From Ornithinibacter aureus (lineage in GTDB: Bacteria; Actinomycetota; Actinomycetes; Actinomycetales; Dermatophilaceae): a stretch of 64,000 bases of DNA. A program made the translations under genes and the position numbers. The notes under the pieces were generated by a model. The model did no database searches. It was not told where the DNA came from and was given only the letters and a program-made list of their open reading frames with translations. Of this stretch, positions 8,108 through 17,131 are shown in pieces (position 1 is the first letter of the stretch; every line of letters begins with the position of its first letter). The stretch covers positions 3,105,623 through 3,169,622 of the forward strand of contig NZ_VMSB01000001.1 in NCBI RefSeq assembly GCF_009858245.1, given 5' to 3'.

Positions 8108-8932
8108 GTGACGTGGTTCGAAGCAATCGTCCTGGGCATCGTGCAGGGCCTGACCGAGTTCCTCCCCATCTCCTCGAGCGCCCACCTCCTGATCGTCGGG
8201 CAGTTGTTCTTCGACGGGCGTGACCCGGGGGCGGCCTTCACGGCGGTCACCCAGATCGGCACCGAGTCGGCGGTCATCGTCTACTTCGCCAAGGACATCT
8301 GGCGGATCATCTCCCGCTGGAGCCTGGCCCTCGTGGGCAGGGTGCCGCAGAGCGATCCCGACGTGCGGATGGGCTGGATGGTCATCGTCGGCTCGCTCCC
8401 GATCGCCCTGCTGGGGCTGCTGTTCGAGGACGCCATCGACAGCGGGCTGCGCAACCTGTGGATCACGGCGGCCATGCTCGCCGGGGTCGCCATCGTGCTG
8501 GCCGTGGCCGACCGGGTCGCCAAGAACGAGCGCACCATCGAGCAGCTGACGTGGAAGCACGCGATCTCGCTGGGCTTCTGGCAGGCACTGGCCCTCATTC
8601 CCGGGGTCTCGCGCTCGGGCGCCACGATCTCCGGTGGGCTCTTCATGGGCTACCGCCGCGAGGTCGCCGCGCGCTACGCCTTCCTGCTCGCGGTGCCCGC
8701 GGTCATGGCCTCCGGGCTCTACAAGCTCAAGGACATCGGTGACGACTCCACCGCGGCGTGGGGTCCGACCCTGCTCGCGACGGGGATCGCGTTCGTCATC
8801 GGCTACGGCGTCATCGCCTGGCTGCTCAGGTACGTCGCGAACCACACCTTCACGATCTTCGTCGTCTACCGGCTCGCGCTCGCGGCCGTTCTCGTGGGCC
8901 TGCTGGCCACGGGCACCATCGCCGCGACGTGA
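8108..8932 (+). CDS. uppP: Undecaprenyl-diphosphate phosphatase
   Basis: The enzyme removes one phosphate from undecaprenyl diphosphate at the membrane, regenerating the lipid carrier for peptidoglycan synthesis; it also gives bacitracin tolerance. The 274-residue length fits. The active-site segment LTEFLPISSSAHL places Glu17 and His26, and the second motif GVSRSGATISGGLFMG lies near residues 166-181. About eight hydrophobic helices are visible. GTG 8108 (VTWFEAIVLG) matches the usual start; ATG 8099 would add three residues. UppS is encoded 48 kb downstream. Confidence 0.95.
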   Translation: MTWFEAIVLGIVQGLTEFLPISSSAHLLIVGQLFFDGRDPGAAFTAVTQIGTESAVIVYFAKDIWRIISRWSLALVGRVPQSDPDVRMGWMVIVGSLPIALLGLLFEDAIDSGLRNLWITAAMLAGVAIVLAVADRVAKNERTIEQLTWKHAISLGFWQALALIPGVSRSGATISGGLFMGYRREVAARYAFLLAVPAVMASGLYKLKDIGDDSTAAWGPTLLATGIAFVIGYGVIAWLLRYVANHTFTIFVVYRLALAAVLVGLLATGTIAAT

Positions 8933-8972
8933 CCGGATGCCGCCCGCGCACGGACGCGGACGGCATCCCCGA

Positions 8973-10299
8973 TCATTCGGCCGAGTCCGAGTCCGAGTCC
9001 GAGTCCGAGTCCGAGTCCGAGTGCTGCGGCTGCTGGGTGCGGCGGAAGGCGACCCTGCCCGCGACGTGACCGGCGACCTCGAGCACCTCGATCTGCCAGC
9101 CGTCGACCGTGACGGTGTCGCCCGCCCGGCGAGGGACCTGTCCCAGCGCATCCATGACGAGGCCGTTGACCGTCGTGTAGTCCCGGTGCGCGGGGGGCAG
9201 GTCGATCCCGACGTCGGGCAGGTCGTGCAGGGGGAACCCGCCGGGCAGGACGACCCCGCCGTCCTCGAGGTGCCTGGCGGCAAACAGGTCGCGGTCGGTC
9301 TCGTCGTAGATCTCGCCGACGACCTCCTCGAGCAGGTCCTCCAGCGTGACGATGCCGTCGGGTGCCCCGTACTCGTCGAGGACGATGGCGAGGTGGTGGC
9401 GCTGCTGCTTGAACTGGCGCAGCGCGTCGATGACGCGCAGGGTGTCGGGCAGGTACAGGGCCGGTGTCACGACGGTGGAGACCGCGTCATCACCGCCACG
9501 GTGGACGTTCGACCAGTGCACGACCCCGACGACGTCGTCGAGGTGACCACGGCGAGTGACCGGCGCCCGCGAGTGCCCGGCCGCGGCCAGCTCGTCCAGC
9601 GCCTGGCTGATCGTGAGGTCTGCACCTAGCGTGAAGACCGAGCGCCTCGGCACCATCACCTCGCGCAGCAGCCGGGTGTCGAGGTCCAGGGCGCCGCTGA
9701 GGATCTCTCGCTGCTCCTCGTGGAGCGTCTGCTGGCTGGAGACCAGGTGCTGGAGTTCCTCACGCGTCATCTCCGCCTCCGCGGCGTCCGGGCTCACCCC
9801 GGCGAGGCCGACCACGAGGTTGCTCGCCGCGCTCAGCATCCTCACCAAGGGGCTGGTGACCCGGGACAGCACGTCGATGGGGCCGACGGCGATCATGGCC
9901 CACGGCAGGGCGCGCTCCATGGCGACGCGTTTGGGCGCCAGCTCACCGAGCACGAGCGTGACCACGGTGAGGACCGCCGTGACGAGGGCGATGGCGACGG
10001 CCTCGGCCGCACCGCCCAGCACGGACAGGTAGGGCACGAGTGGCGCGGCCAGGGACACCCGCGGCGGCCGCGGACGCCAGGAACCCGGCAAGCGTGATGC
10101 CGATCTGGATGGTGGCCAGGAAGCGGTTCGGGTCGCGGGCGAGGGCGACGAGGCGTTTGCCCCGTGCGGTGCCATCACGTTCGAGCTGGGCCAGTTGGCT
10201 CTCGCGCAGGGAGACCAGGGCCATCTCGCTGCCCGAGAAGGCGGCGTTGACCAGGACGAGCACCCCCACGAGGCCGAGGTTCAGCCACAGCCCATTCAC
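8973..10299 (-). pseudogene. CNNM/CorC (hemolysin-family) membrane protein with a frameshift
   Basis: Two reading frames together give one typical CNNM-CBS-CorC_HlyC protein. From GTG 10299 one frame gives VNGLWLNLGLVGVLVL, then AFSGSEMALVSLRESQL and IGITLAGFLASAAAA. The sequel VSLAAPLVPYLSVLGGAAEAV is in another frame. One extra G in the GGG at 10058-10060 explains the break. After it come the remaining helices with VLGELAPKRVAMERA, two CBS domains (MVPRRSVFTL ... LAIVLDEYG) and the C-terminal CorC_HlyC domain. The last residues are a Ser-Asp repeat coded by a hexanucleotide repeat. A sequencing error is as likely as a true mutation. Intact members are linked to Mg/Co export or resistance. 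Confidence 0.75.
8983..9022 (-). repeat. GAGTCC hexanucleotide tandem repeat coding (Ser-Asp)n
   Basis: Six perfect GAGTCC units (8983-9018) plus GAGT form a microsatellite. On the minus strand it encodes alternating Ser-Asp at the extreme C terminus of the CNNM protein. Unit gain or loss would keep the frame and only change tail length. Confidence 0.95.
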
Positions 10300-10463
10300 G
10301 GCGTCACCAGAGAGGATCGATCGGGGTGTCGAGGTGGAGGGTGGGGGTCCATGGTCTTTCGCCGTCGGGGTAGGGGTTGCGGTGACAACGTCGGCGCGTG
10401 CCCACGGGTTCCGGTGGCGTCCGGTGGTGTGGAAGGCCCGGGCGACCCTCAGCCCGGCCGGAC

Positions 10464-11378
10464 CTACCGGCCGTCGACGAGGACGATGTCGTACTCGGTG
10501 TCGGGGGTGGGGGCAGTGGTGAAGCGGGCATTGACGGCATACAGCCGCGACCCCTGCAGCGCGACCGTCGTCGGCACGTCGAAGTCGGGGTCGGTGATGG
10601 TTCGCACCGGGGTCGCGGCGTGCCAGTCGGAGGCCATCCGCAGCACGACGACCTCGTTGGACCGGTTGCGCACGACCCACAGCGTCGTGCCCTGGAGCAG
10701 GATGCCGTCGCCCTGGGTGAGGAGCGCCCCGCCGGCATCGACCGCGGTCGCCTCACCGGTCGCCGCGTCGACGGCGTACAGGATGCCGGTCGTGCTGTTG
10801 ATGACGAGCAGGGTCTGCCCGTCGGGCGTGGCCGCGATCCCGTTGGCGTTGAAGCCGGCCACCTGCTGCCAGTCCCCGGCCAGGGCGATCGTCTGGACGG
10901 CGCCGGTCGGAACACCCCCGGCGCCCAGCGCGACCCGGTAGAGCTCGGCCGCCTGCGAGTTGGTGAACCACGCCGCGTCCCGCGTGACGGTGACGTCGTT
11001 GATGAAGGCGGGGCCGTCCGTGAGGTCGAACGCCGCGACCTCGGCACCGGAGTCGGCGTCGTACACATAGGCGTCTCCCGTCGCTCCACCGGAGACGAAC
11101 AGCAAGCCGCGATCGACCTTGATCCCGACGGCCACCCGGCCGTCGACGTCGACCAGCACCTCGCCCTCACCCGTGCGCAGGTCGCCCTTCCACACCGAGC
11201 CGTCAGCGCGCGATCCCGAGTAGACCGACGTCCCGGCGCCGGTGGCGATGCCCTCGGGGAGCCACCCGTTCGGCAGTGCCAGGGTGTCGGGGAAGGGGGC
11301 GGCAGAGGCCGAACCCGTCGGGGCCACGGCGAAAGCGGCGGCCAGGGCCGTGGTCAGCAGCACTCGTGAGGTCCTCAT
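10464..11378 (-). CDS. Secreted SMP-30/NHL-like beta-propeller protein
   Basis: 304 residues. An N-terminal signal peptide is clear: MRTSRV, then a hydrophobic run LLTTALAAAFAVA and an Ala-rich cleavage region ASA-AP near residue 27. The mature part is a series of beta-propeller blades with repeats such as WLPEGIATG, GRVAVGIKVDRGLLFVSGG, GPAFINDVTVTRDAAWFTNS and FNANGIAATPDGQTLLVINS. This is the SMP-30/gluconolactonase-like layout, but the metal ligands cannot be confirmed by eye. The product should be extracellular; function unknown. It lies upstream of the frameshifted CNNM gene with 164 bp between them. Confidence 0.75.
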   Translation of the reverse strand: MRTSRVLLTTALAAAFAVAPTGSASAAPFPDTLALPNGWLPEGIATGAGTSVYSGSRADGSVWKGDLRTGEGEVLVDVDGRVAVGIKVDRGLLFVSGGATGDAYVYDADSGAEVAAFDLTDGPAFINDVTVTRDAAWFTNSQAAELYRVALGAGGVPTGAVQTIALAGDWQQVAGFNANGIAATPDGQTLLVINSTTGILYAVDAATGEATAVDAGGALLTQGDGILLQGTTLWVVRNRSNEVVVLRMASDWHAATPVRTITDPDFDVPTTVALQGSRLYAVNARFTTAPTPDTEYDIVLVDGR

Positions 11379-11815
11379 CCGGCCACGCTACGGCGGCATC
11401 GTTGATGATTCAATGATAGGCCTGCGCTGTCGAACCTTGCCGTGCTCGCGCCGACCCGTCCATCGGGCCACACGGCACCGGTCGCGGCTGTCAGACTCGG
11501 GGGATGACCATGACCGTGGTTCCTCGGGCGGGTCGAGGCTGAGCGTGCCGAGCGAGAGGTCCAGCCCTCAGACGGCGTGTCTCCAGACATGCAGTGAGGG
11601 CAGATCGCTGCCACGCTGGGTGCGGGCCAGATCCCGACGGGTCCACGGTGTTTCCGCAGCTATCCGTGCGGCGCCGCCCGGCGATACCCAAGAAATCGAC
11701 ATTCGGAAGCAAAACAACATAAACGGATGCCCGAATCTCTTTACATGGGTGTCGCAGTAGTGGTTGGATACTCCCAACGGCCCAATGCGGGCCACCCGGT
11801 GGACGAAGGAGTCCG
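11379..11815. other. Intergenic region upstream of the fructose operon, no gene seen
   Basis: I find no convincing coding sequence in these 437 bp on either strand. Positions about 11695-11750 are much more AT-rich than the surroundings and contain an imperfect inverted pair (ATTCGG at about 11700, CCGAAT at about 11731) around an A-rich core with aaaacaacataaac. That is the expected place for the fru promoter and an operator, for example for a DeoR-type FruR. No fruR gene is present next to the operon. Confidence 0.45.
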
Positions 11816-11872
11816 ATGGACGTAGCGCAGTGTCAGCACCGCTCGGACGAGCGCGGGACGGTGTCCCGATGA
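11816..11872 (+). CDS. Short leader ORF overlapping fruK
   Basis: ATG 11816 has a strong Shine-Dalgarno (gaaggag, 11805-11811) and opens an 18-codon frame, MDVAQCQHRSDERGTVSR. Its stop overlaps the fruK start as ATGA at 11869-11872. FruK itself has no good ribosome-binding site, so translation of this short ORF probably delivers ribosomes to fruK. It could also be a remnant of a lost upstream regulator gene. The peptide resembles nothing I recognise. Confidence 0.5.
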   Translation: MDVAQCQHRSDERGTVSR

Positions 11873-12813
11873 TCGTCACCCTCACGCCCAACCCGAGCAT
11901 CGACCGCGCCATCGTCATCGATGCCCTCCTGCGCGGCGAGGTCCACCGCGCGACCTCCAGTCGCATCGACCCGGGCGGCAAGGGCGTCAACGTCAGCCGC
12001 GCGCTCGCGGCCCAGGGCACGGCCACCATCGCGGTGCTGCCCTCCGGCGGCCCCGAGGGCCACCTCATGGACGAGCTGCTCGACACCGCCGGCGTCGCGC
12101 GCCGCAGCGTGCCCGTCGCGGGGAGCCTGCGGATGAACATCAGCGTCCTCGAGCCCGACGGCACGACCACCAAGCTCAACGAGCCCGGCCCGCAGCTCTC
12201 GCCCGCCGAGGTCGACGCCCTCCTCACGGCGACGCTGGATGCCGCGGACGGCGCCTCCTGGGTCGTCGCGTGCGGCAGCCTCCCGCCTGGTGCGCCGACC
12301 ACGTTCTATGCCGACCTCGTCACGCGGGTGCGTGAACGCGGCATCCGGGTCGCCGTCGACTCCTCGGGCGCCCCGATGCCGCTCGCGGTCGCCGCTCGCC
12401 CGAACCTCATCAAGCCCAACCACGAAGAGCTCGCCGAACTCGTGGGTCACGACCTGCCGACCCTCGGCGACGTCCGCGCCGCCGCCCGGGACCTTGTTGC
12501 CGACGGCATCGAGGTCGTCGCCGTCAGCCTCGGCAGCGACGGTGCCCTCCTCGTGACCGCCGACGAGGCCGTCCACGCGGGCGCCGCCATCACGGCCCCC
12601 CTGTCCACCGTGGGCGCCGGCGACTGCATGCTCGCCGGCCTGCTCCACGGCTTGTCGACGGGCATGCGCCCCGCCGACGCCCTCGCCACCGCCGTCACGT
12701 GGGGTTCTGCCGCCGTCACCCTCCCCGGCAGCCGAGTCCCCACCCCGAGCGACCTCGTCGGCATCCACGCCGAGGTCACGCACAGCCCCGACCCCTCGCT
12801 CGTCCTTCGCTGA
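11869..12813 (+). CDS. fruK: 1-phosphofructokinase
   Basis: FruK phosphorylates fructose-1-phosphate, the product of the fructose PTS, to fructose-1,6-bisphosphate. The 314-residue PfkB-family protein starts MIVTLTPNPSIDRAIVID, the hallmark of 1-phosphofructokinases. It has the glycine-rich GGKGVNVSRALAAQG near residues 35-50 and the anion-hole/catalytic motif STVGAGDCMLAGLL with Asp252. It is followed 16 bp later by fruA with its own Shine-Dalgarno (gaaagga). Start and stop are consistent with the family length (about 310). Confidence 0.95.
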   Translation: MIVTLTPNPSIDRAIVIDALLRGEVHRATSSRIDPGGKGVNVSRALAAQGTATIAVLPSGGPEGHLMDELLDTAGVARRSVPVAGSLRMNISVLEPDGTTTKLNEPGPQLSPAEVDALLTATLDAADGASWVVACGSLPPGAPTTFYADLVTRVRERGIRVAVDSSGAPMPLAVAARPNLIKPNHEELAELVGHDLPTLGDVRAAARDLVADGIEVVAVSLGSDGALLVTADEAVHAGAAITAPLSTVGAGDCMLAGLLHGLSTGMRPADALATAVTWGSAAVTLPGSRVPTPSDLVGIHAEVTHSPDPSLVLR

Positions 12814-12829
12814 CCCGAAAGGAACCCCC

Positions 12830-14974
12830 ATGGCCCTCATCACCGAAGACCAGGTCGTCCTCGACCTGACCGGTGCCGACCGTCACGAGGCCACGACGCT
12901 GCTCGCTCAGCAGCTCGTGACCAGCGGCCGGTGCACCGACATCGACACCTTCCTCGCGGACGTCCGCGAGCGCGAGAGCAAGATGGCGACCGGCCTGCCC
13001 GGTGGCATCGGCATCCCGCACGCCCGCAGCGAGGCGATCACCGAGCCCTCGCTCGTGTTCGGCCGCAGCACCGACGGCATCGACTGGGGTGCCAAGGACG
13101 GCCCGGCCACCCTCGTCTTCCTCATCGCGGCGCCGGCCGGCGGCGGTGACGCCCACATGCAGATGCTGCCCAAGCTCGCCCGGGCGCTGATGAAGAAGGA
13201 CTTCAAGGCCGCTCTGGCCGCCGCGACGACCGAGGCCGAGGTGGTCCGCATCGTCGAGGCCGAGGTCTCCCTCGACAGCGCGCCCCAGGGAACCGGCGCA
13301 GCCGAGGTCGCCGCCGCGACGGCCGCCTCCGCTCCCGCGGCCACGGCCGCCGCCACGAGCTCGGATGCCGCTGCCCCGCCCGCCGCTGCCGCCCCGGCTG
13401 CCGCTGTCGTCGAGGACGCCCCCCGATCGATGAACCTCGTCGGGGTCACCTCGTGCCCGACCGGTATCGCCCACACGTACATGGCGGCCGAGGGTCTGGA
13501 GAACGCCGCGAAGGCCGCGGGCCACACGATGAAGGTCGAGACCCAGGGTTCCGCCGGGTCCACCCCGCTGTCCGCGGCCGAGATCGCCGCCGCCGACGCC
13601 GTGATCTTCGCCCACGACCTCCCCGTCAAGGACGCCGGCCGCTTCGCCGGCAAGCCGACCATCGACGTCGGGGTCAAGAAGGGCATCTCCGACGGCCCCG
13701 CGCTCGTCGCGCAGGCCGTCGCCCTGGCCGAGCAGTGGAAGGCCGACCCCAGCCTGGCCGCCGCTGCAGCGGCAGCCGGCCCCGCGGCATCCGGTGGAGG
13801 TGGCGGGCTCGCCAGCAAGGTCGACTCGGAGGCCGGCCTCGGCACGAGGGTCCGCCAGTGGCTGATGACCGGTGTGTCCTACATGATCCCGTTCGTCGCA
13901 GCCGGCGGCATCCTCATCGCCCTGGGCTTCATGCTCGCCCAGCTCGCGATCGGCGAGCAGGGCGCGATCGAGATCGTCAAGTACGGCCTGACGGCCGAGG
14001 GCGAGTTCAACATCACCCAGAACTTCAACGTCTTCAGCGGCACCTCCTGGGCTGCGCTGCTGTTCGTCATCGGCGCCGCGGCGTTCGGGTTCCTCGTGCC
14101 GATCCTGTCGGGCTTCATCGCCTTCGCCATCGCGGACCGACCCGGTCTCGTGCCCGGCATCGTCGGCGGCTCGATCGCGGCGACCATGGGTGCCGGCTTC
14201 CTCGGCGGCCTCGTCACCGGCATCGTCGGCGGTCTCGTCGCCCGCTGGATCTCCGGCTGGAAGGTCCACAAGGGCGTGCGCGGGATCATGCCCGTCGTCG
14301 TCATCCCGCTGCTCTCGACGCTCATCACGGCAGGCCTGTTCATCACCCTGCTCGGTCGCCCGATCGTCGCCCTCACCGAGGCCCTCAGCGACGCGCTCTC
14401 GGGCCTCAGCGGCACCAGCGCCATCCTGCTCGGCGCGATCCTCGGCGCGATGATGGGCTTCGACCTCGGTGGCCCGGTCAACAAGGTGGCCTACGCCTTC
14501 GCCACCGCGGGCCTCGCCGGAGCGGGTGCCGCGGCCGACTCACCCGAGCTGAAGATCATGGCGGCGGTCATGGCCGCAGGCATGGTCGCCCCGCTCGCCC
14601 TGGCCCTGGCCACCACCGTGCGGCCGGGCCTGTTCTCCGAGCCCGAGCGTGAGAACGGCAAGGCGGCCTGGCTGCTCGGTGCGTCGTTCATCTCCGAGGG
14701 CGCGATCCCGTTCGCGGCCGCAGACCCGATCCGCATCATGGCGTCGTCGGTCATCGGCTCGGCTGTCACCGGGGCGCTGGCCATGGCCTTCAGCCTCGGC
14801 ATCCGGGCGCCCCACGGCGGCATCTGGGTGCTCCCGATCATGGGCAGCGTCAGCCAGGTCGTGCTCTTCCTCCTGGCGCTCGCCATCGGTGTCGTCGTCA
14901 TGGCGACGATCGTCATCGTCCTGAAGTCCCGCGACAGCAAGCTGGCTGAGGTCGAGGCCGTCGCCAGCGTCTGA
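12830..14974 (+). CDS. fruA: Fructose PTS permease, fused EIIA-EIIB-EIIC
   Basis: A 714-residue fusion imports fructose with phosphorylation at C1. EIIA (about 1-150) has phospho-His64 in GIGIPHAR. An Ala/Pro-rich linker (about 155-195) leads to EIIB, with phospho-Cys209 in VGVTSCPTGIAHTYMAA. EIIC (about 335-705) has eight or more membrane helices and the conserved GFDLGGPVNKVAY and FISEGAIPFAAADP segments. Phosphate passes from PEP via PtsI and PtsH to His64, Cys209 and the sugar. It sits between fruK and ptsH, so the whole route is in one locus. Confidence 0.96.
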   Translation: MALITEDQVVLDLTGADRHEATTLLAQQLVTSGRCTDIDTFLADVRERESKMATGLPGGIGIPHARSEAITEPSLVFGRSTDGIDWGAKDGPATLVFLIAAPAGGGDAHMQMLPKLARALMKKDFKAALAAATTEAEVVRIVEAEVSLDSAPQGTGAAEVAAATAASAPAATAAATSSDAAAPPAAAAPAAAVVEDAPRSMNLVGVTSCPTGIAHTYMAAEGLENAAKAAGHTMKVETQGSAGSTPLSAAEIAAADAVIFAHDLPVKDAGRFAGKPTIDVGVKKGISDGPALVAQAVALAEQWKADPSLAAAAAAAGPAASGGGGGLASKVDSEAGLGTRVRQWLMTGVSYMIPFVAAGGILIALGFMLAQLAIGEQGAIEIVKYGLTAEGEFNITQNFNVFSGTSWAALLFVIGAAAFGFLVPILSGFIAFAIADRPGLVPGIVGGSIAATMGAGFLGGLVTGIVGGLVARWISGWKVHKGVRGIMPVVVIPLLSTLITAGLFITLLGRPIVALTEALSDALSGLSGTSAILLGAILGAMMGFDLGGPVNKVAYAFATAGLAGAGAAADSPELKIMAAVMAAGMVAPLALALATTVRPGLFSEPERENGKAAWLLGASFISEGAIPFAAADPIRIMASSVIGSAVTGALAMAFSLGIRAPHGGIWVLPIMGSVSQVVLFLLALAIGVVVMATIVIVLKSRDSKLAEVEAVASV

Positions 14975-15103
14975 CAGTCTTCGGTGGGGCTGCCTGGCAG
15001 CCCCACCGAATCGCTGATCCACCGTCCACACCTGACCGGCCACGTGGCACCGAGCCACCCGGCATCCGACCACCGCACCACCCGTTCACAAAGGAGCATC
15101 CTC

Positions 15104-15373
15104 ATGGCACAGCGCACTGTCACCATCGCCTCGTCAGTCGGCCTGCACGCCCGCCCGGCCGCCCTGTTCGTCGAGGCCGCGGGGGAGACCGGGCTCGACA
15201 TCGAGATCGGCCGCCCCGGTGAGGACGCCGTCGACGCCACGAGCATCCTCGGCGTCATGGCGCTCGGCGCCAAGCACGGCGAGGAGATCGTGCTGACCGC
15301 GGAGGGCGACGGGGCCGACGAGGCCCTCGACACCCTCGTGGCCCTCCTCTCGCGCGACCTCGACGCGGAGTGA
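15104..15373 (+). CDS. ptsH: Phosphocarrier protein HPr
   Basis: This 89-residue protein relays phosphate from enzyme I to EIIA domains. His15 lies in VGLHARPAALFV, exactly the family position. The regulatory-site region reads ATSILGVMALG with Ser47, so HPr-kinase-type regulation is conceivable, though such kinases are usually absent from actinobacteria. ATG 15104 has Shine-Dalgarno aaaggag. The stop overlaps the ptsI start by 4 bp (GTGA). About 130 bp separate it from fruA. Confidence 0.96.
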   Translation: MAQRTVTIASSVGLHARPAALFVEAAGETGLDIEIGRPGEDAVDATSILGVMALGAKHGEEIVLTAEGDGADEALDTLVALLSRDLDAE

Positions 15374-17061
15374 CCGAGGTGACCGCGACGGAGACCCGGC
15401 AGGGCATCGGCGTCAGCCCGGGGTCCGCGTACGGACCGGTGGTGCAGGTCTCGCCACCGGTCCGGCCGCCGGCCGACGAGGCACCCGCCGAGGACCGCGA
15501 GGCGGCGCTCACCGACGTCAAGGCGGCCTTCGAGTCCGTCGCGGCCGCCCTCGAGGGCAAGGCCCGGCACGCCGATGACACCGCGCAGCAGATCCTGAAG
15601 GCCACGGCGCTCATCGCTCGTGACAAGGGTCTGATCAAGGCTGCGGGCAAGCAGCTCGATGCCGGCCGCGGGCGGGCGAACGCCATCGCCAGCGCGGTGG
15701 AGGAGTACTGCGCCCAGTTCGAGGCGCTGGGGGGATACTTCGCCGAGCGCGTCACCGACCTGCGCGACGTCGGCTCCCGAGCGGTCGCGGCCGTGCTCGG
15801 GGTGCCCGCCCCGGGGGTTCCTGACTTCAGCGAGCCCAGCGTCATCGTCGCCGAGGACCTCGCACCCGCGGAGACGGCGACGCTCGATCGTGCCCTGGTC
15901 GTCGGCATCGTCACCCAGGAGGGCGGGCGAACGAGCCACACGGCGATCCTCGCGGCCCAGATGGGCATCCCGGCGGTCGTCCAGCTCAAGGGCGCGACCG
16001 GCATCCCCGCCGGGACGTTCGTGGCCCTGGACGGTGACTCGGGTGAGGTCACGATCAACCCCGACCCCTCCATCGTCGAGGAGCAGAAGGTTCGGCGTGA
16101 CAAGCGCGCAGCCGCTCTGGCCGGCACGAGTGGCCCGGGCACCACGCGGGACGGGCACCACGTCGCGCTGCTCGCCAACATCGGTGGGGTCAAGGACGCC
16201 GAGGAGGCCGGAGCCCTCGACCTCGAAGGGGTCGGGCTGTTCCGCACCGAGTTCGTCTTCCTCTCGGCCGACAAGGCGCCGACCGTGGAGGAGCAGACCG
16301 AGATCTACCGCAAGGTCATGGCCCCCTTCGGTGACCGCAGGGTCGTCGTACGCACCCTCGACGCGGGGGCGGACAAGCCGTTGGCCTTCGCCGACCTCGG
16401 CCCGGAGGAGAACCCGGCCCTGGGTCGACGCGGGCTTCGGCTGTCGGCCGAGCGCCCCGAGCTGCTCGACGCCCAGCTCGAGGCCCTGTCGATCGCGGCG
16501 AAGGAGACCGGGGCCGACGTGCGGGTCATGGCCCCGATGGTCGCCACCGTCGAGGAGGCCGCCTGGTTCGCCCGGCGGGTCCGCGAGAACGGCCTGCCCA
16601 AGGGCGGCGTCATGATCGAGGTCCCGGCGGCGGCGCTGCGCTCGGCGCACGTGCTGGCCGAGGTCGAGTTCGGCAGCATCGGCACCAACGACCTCGCGCA
16701 GTACACGATGGCCGCCGACCGGATGCAGGGTGAGCTGTCCGACCTGCTCGACCCCTGGCAGCCGGCGGTGCTCGACGTCGTGGCGGCCGCCTGTGAGGGT
16801 GCTGCCAGCACGGGTCGGCCGATGGGGGTGTGTGGCGAGTCCGCAGGTGACCCGCTGCTCGCCCTCGTGCTCACGGGTCTCGGGGTGTCGAGCCTGTCGA
16901 TGGCCCCGAGCAAGGTGCCGGTCGTGCGGCTCGCACTGTCGCTGCACAGCCTGCCCGAGTGCCAGGGCATCGCCGCGGCAGCCCGCGCGGCAGCCACGGC
17001 GCGTGAGGCCCTCGAGGCCGTGCGCGACCTGGCCCGGGACGAGCTGACCGACCTGCTCTGA
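15370..17061 (+). CDS. ptsI: PTS enzyme I (phosphoenolpyruvate-protein phosphotransferase)
   Basis: Enzyme I autophosphorylates with PEP and phosphorylates HPr. The 563 residues include the phospho-His190 motif GGRTSHTAILAAQMGIPAV, the PEP-binding GLFRTEFVFL, GVMIEVPAAALR, FGSIGTNDLAQY and the catalytic Cys488 in GVCGESAGDP. Length matches the family (about 560). GTG 15370 overlaps the ptsH stop; GTG 15379 is an alternative. The general PTS genes sit directly behind the fructose-specific ones, suggesting that fructose is the main PTS sugar of this organism. Confidence 0.96.
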   Translation: MTEVTATETRQGIGVSPGSAYGPVVQVSPPVRPPADEAPAEDREAALTDVKAAFESVAAALEGKARHADDTAQQILKATALIARDKGLIKAAGKQLDAGRGRANAIASAVEEYCAQFEALGGYFAERVTDLRDVGSRAVAAVLGVPAPGVPDFSEPSVIVAEDLAPAETATLDRALVVGIVTQEGGRTSHTAILAAQMGIPAVVQLKGATGIPAGTFVALDGDSGEVTINPDPSIVEEQKVRRDKRAAALAGTSGPGTTRDGHHVALLANIGGVKDAEEAGALDLEGVGLFRTEFVFLSADKAPTVEEQTEIYRKVMAPFGDRRVVVRTLDAGADKPLAFADLGPEENPALGRRGLRLSAERPELLDAQLEALSIAAKETGADVRVMAPMVATVEEAAWFARRVRENGLPKGGVMIEVPAAALRSAHVLAEVEFGSIGTNDLAQYTMAADRMQGELSDLLDPWQPAVLDVVAAACEGAASTGRPMGVCGESAGDPLLALVLTGLGVSSLSMAPSKVPVVRLALSLHSLPECQGIAAAARAAATAREALEAVRDLARDELTDLL

Positions 17062-17081
17062 AGGGCTCTCCAGGCGAGGTA

Positions 17082-17131
17082 ATGCACGTCAGCCACCTGC
17101 CCCGGATCCGGGGCAGGTGGCTGACGTGCAT
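17082..17131. repeat. Perfect 50-bp palindrome after ptsI
   Basis: Two 25-bp arms, ATGCACGTCAGCCACCTGCC followed by CCGGA and its exact reverse complement, meet without a loop at a central GGATCC. It lies 20 bp after the ptsI stop and has no T-tract. As RNA it would be a very stable hairpin and may terminate transcription, although its perfection is unusual. It shares TGCAC-N2-CAGCCACCTG with the palindrome at 36965. The following 216 bp up to glmU hold no clear gene. Confidence 0.95.

Noticed and set aside
5896-8277. Minus-strand frame of nearly 800 codons opposite the oxidoreductase and DMT genes
   Set aside because: Low-complexity Arg/Gly/Glu/Asp translation without recognisable fold; the plus strand is clearly coding.
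14491-16947. Long minus-strand frame opposite fruA, ptsH and ptsI
   Set aside because: Antisense shadow: the plus strand has intact PTS proteins with all active-site residues.
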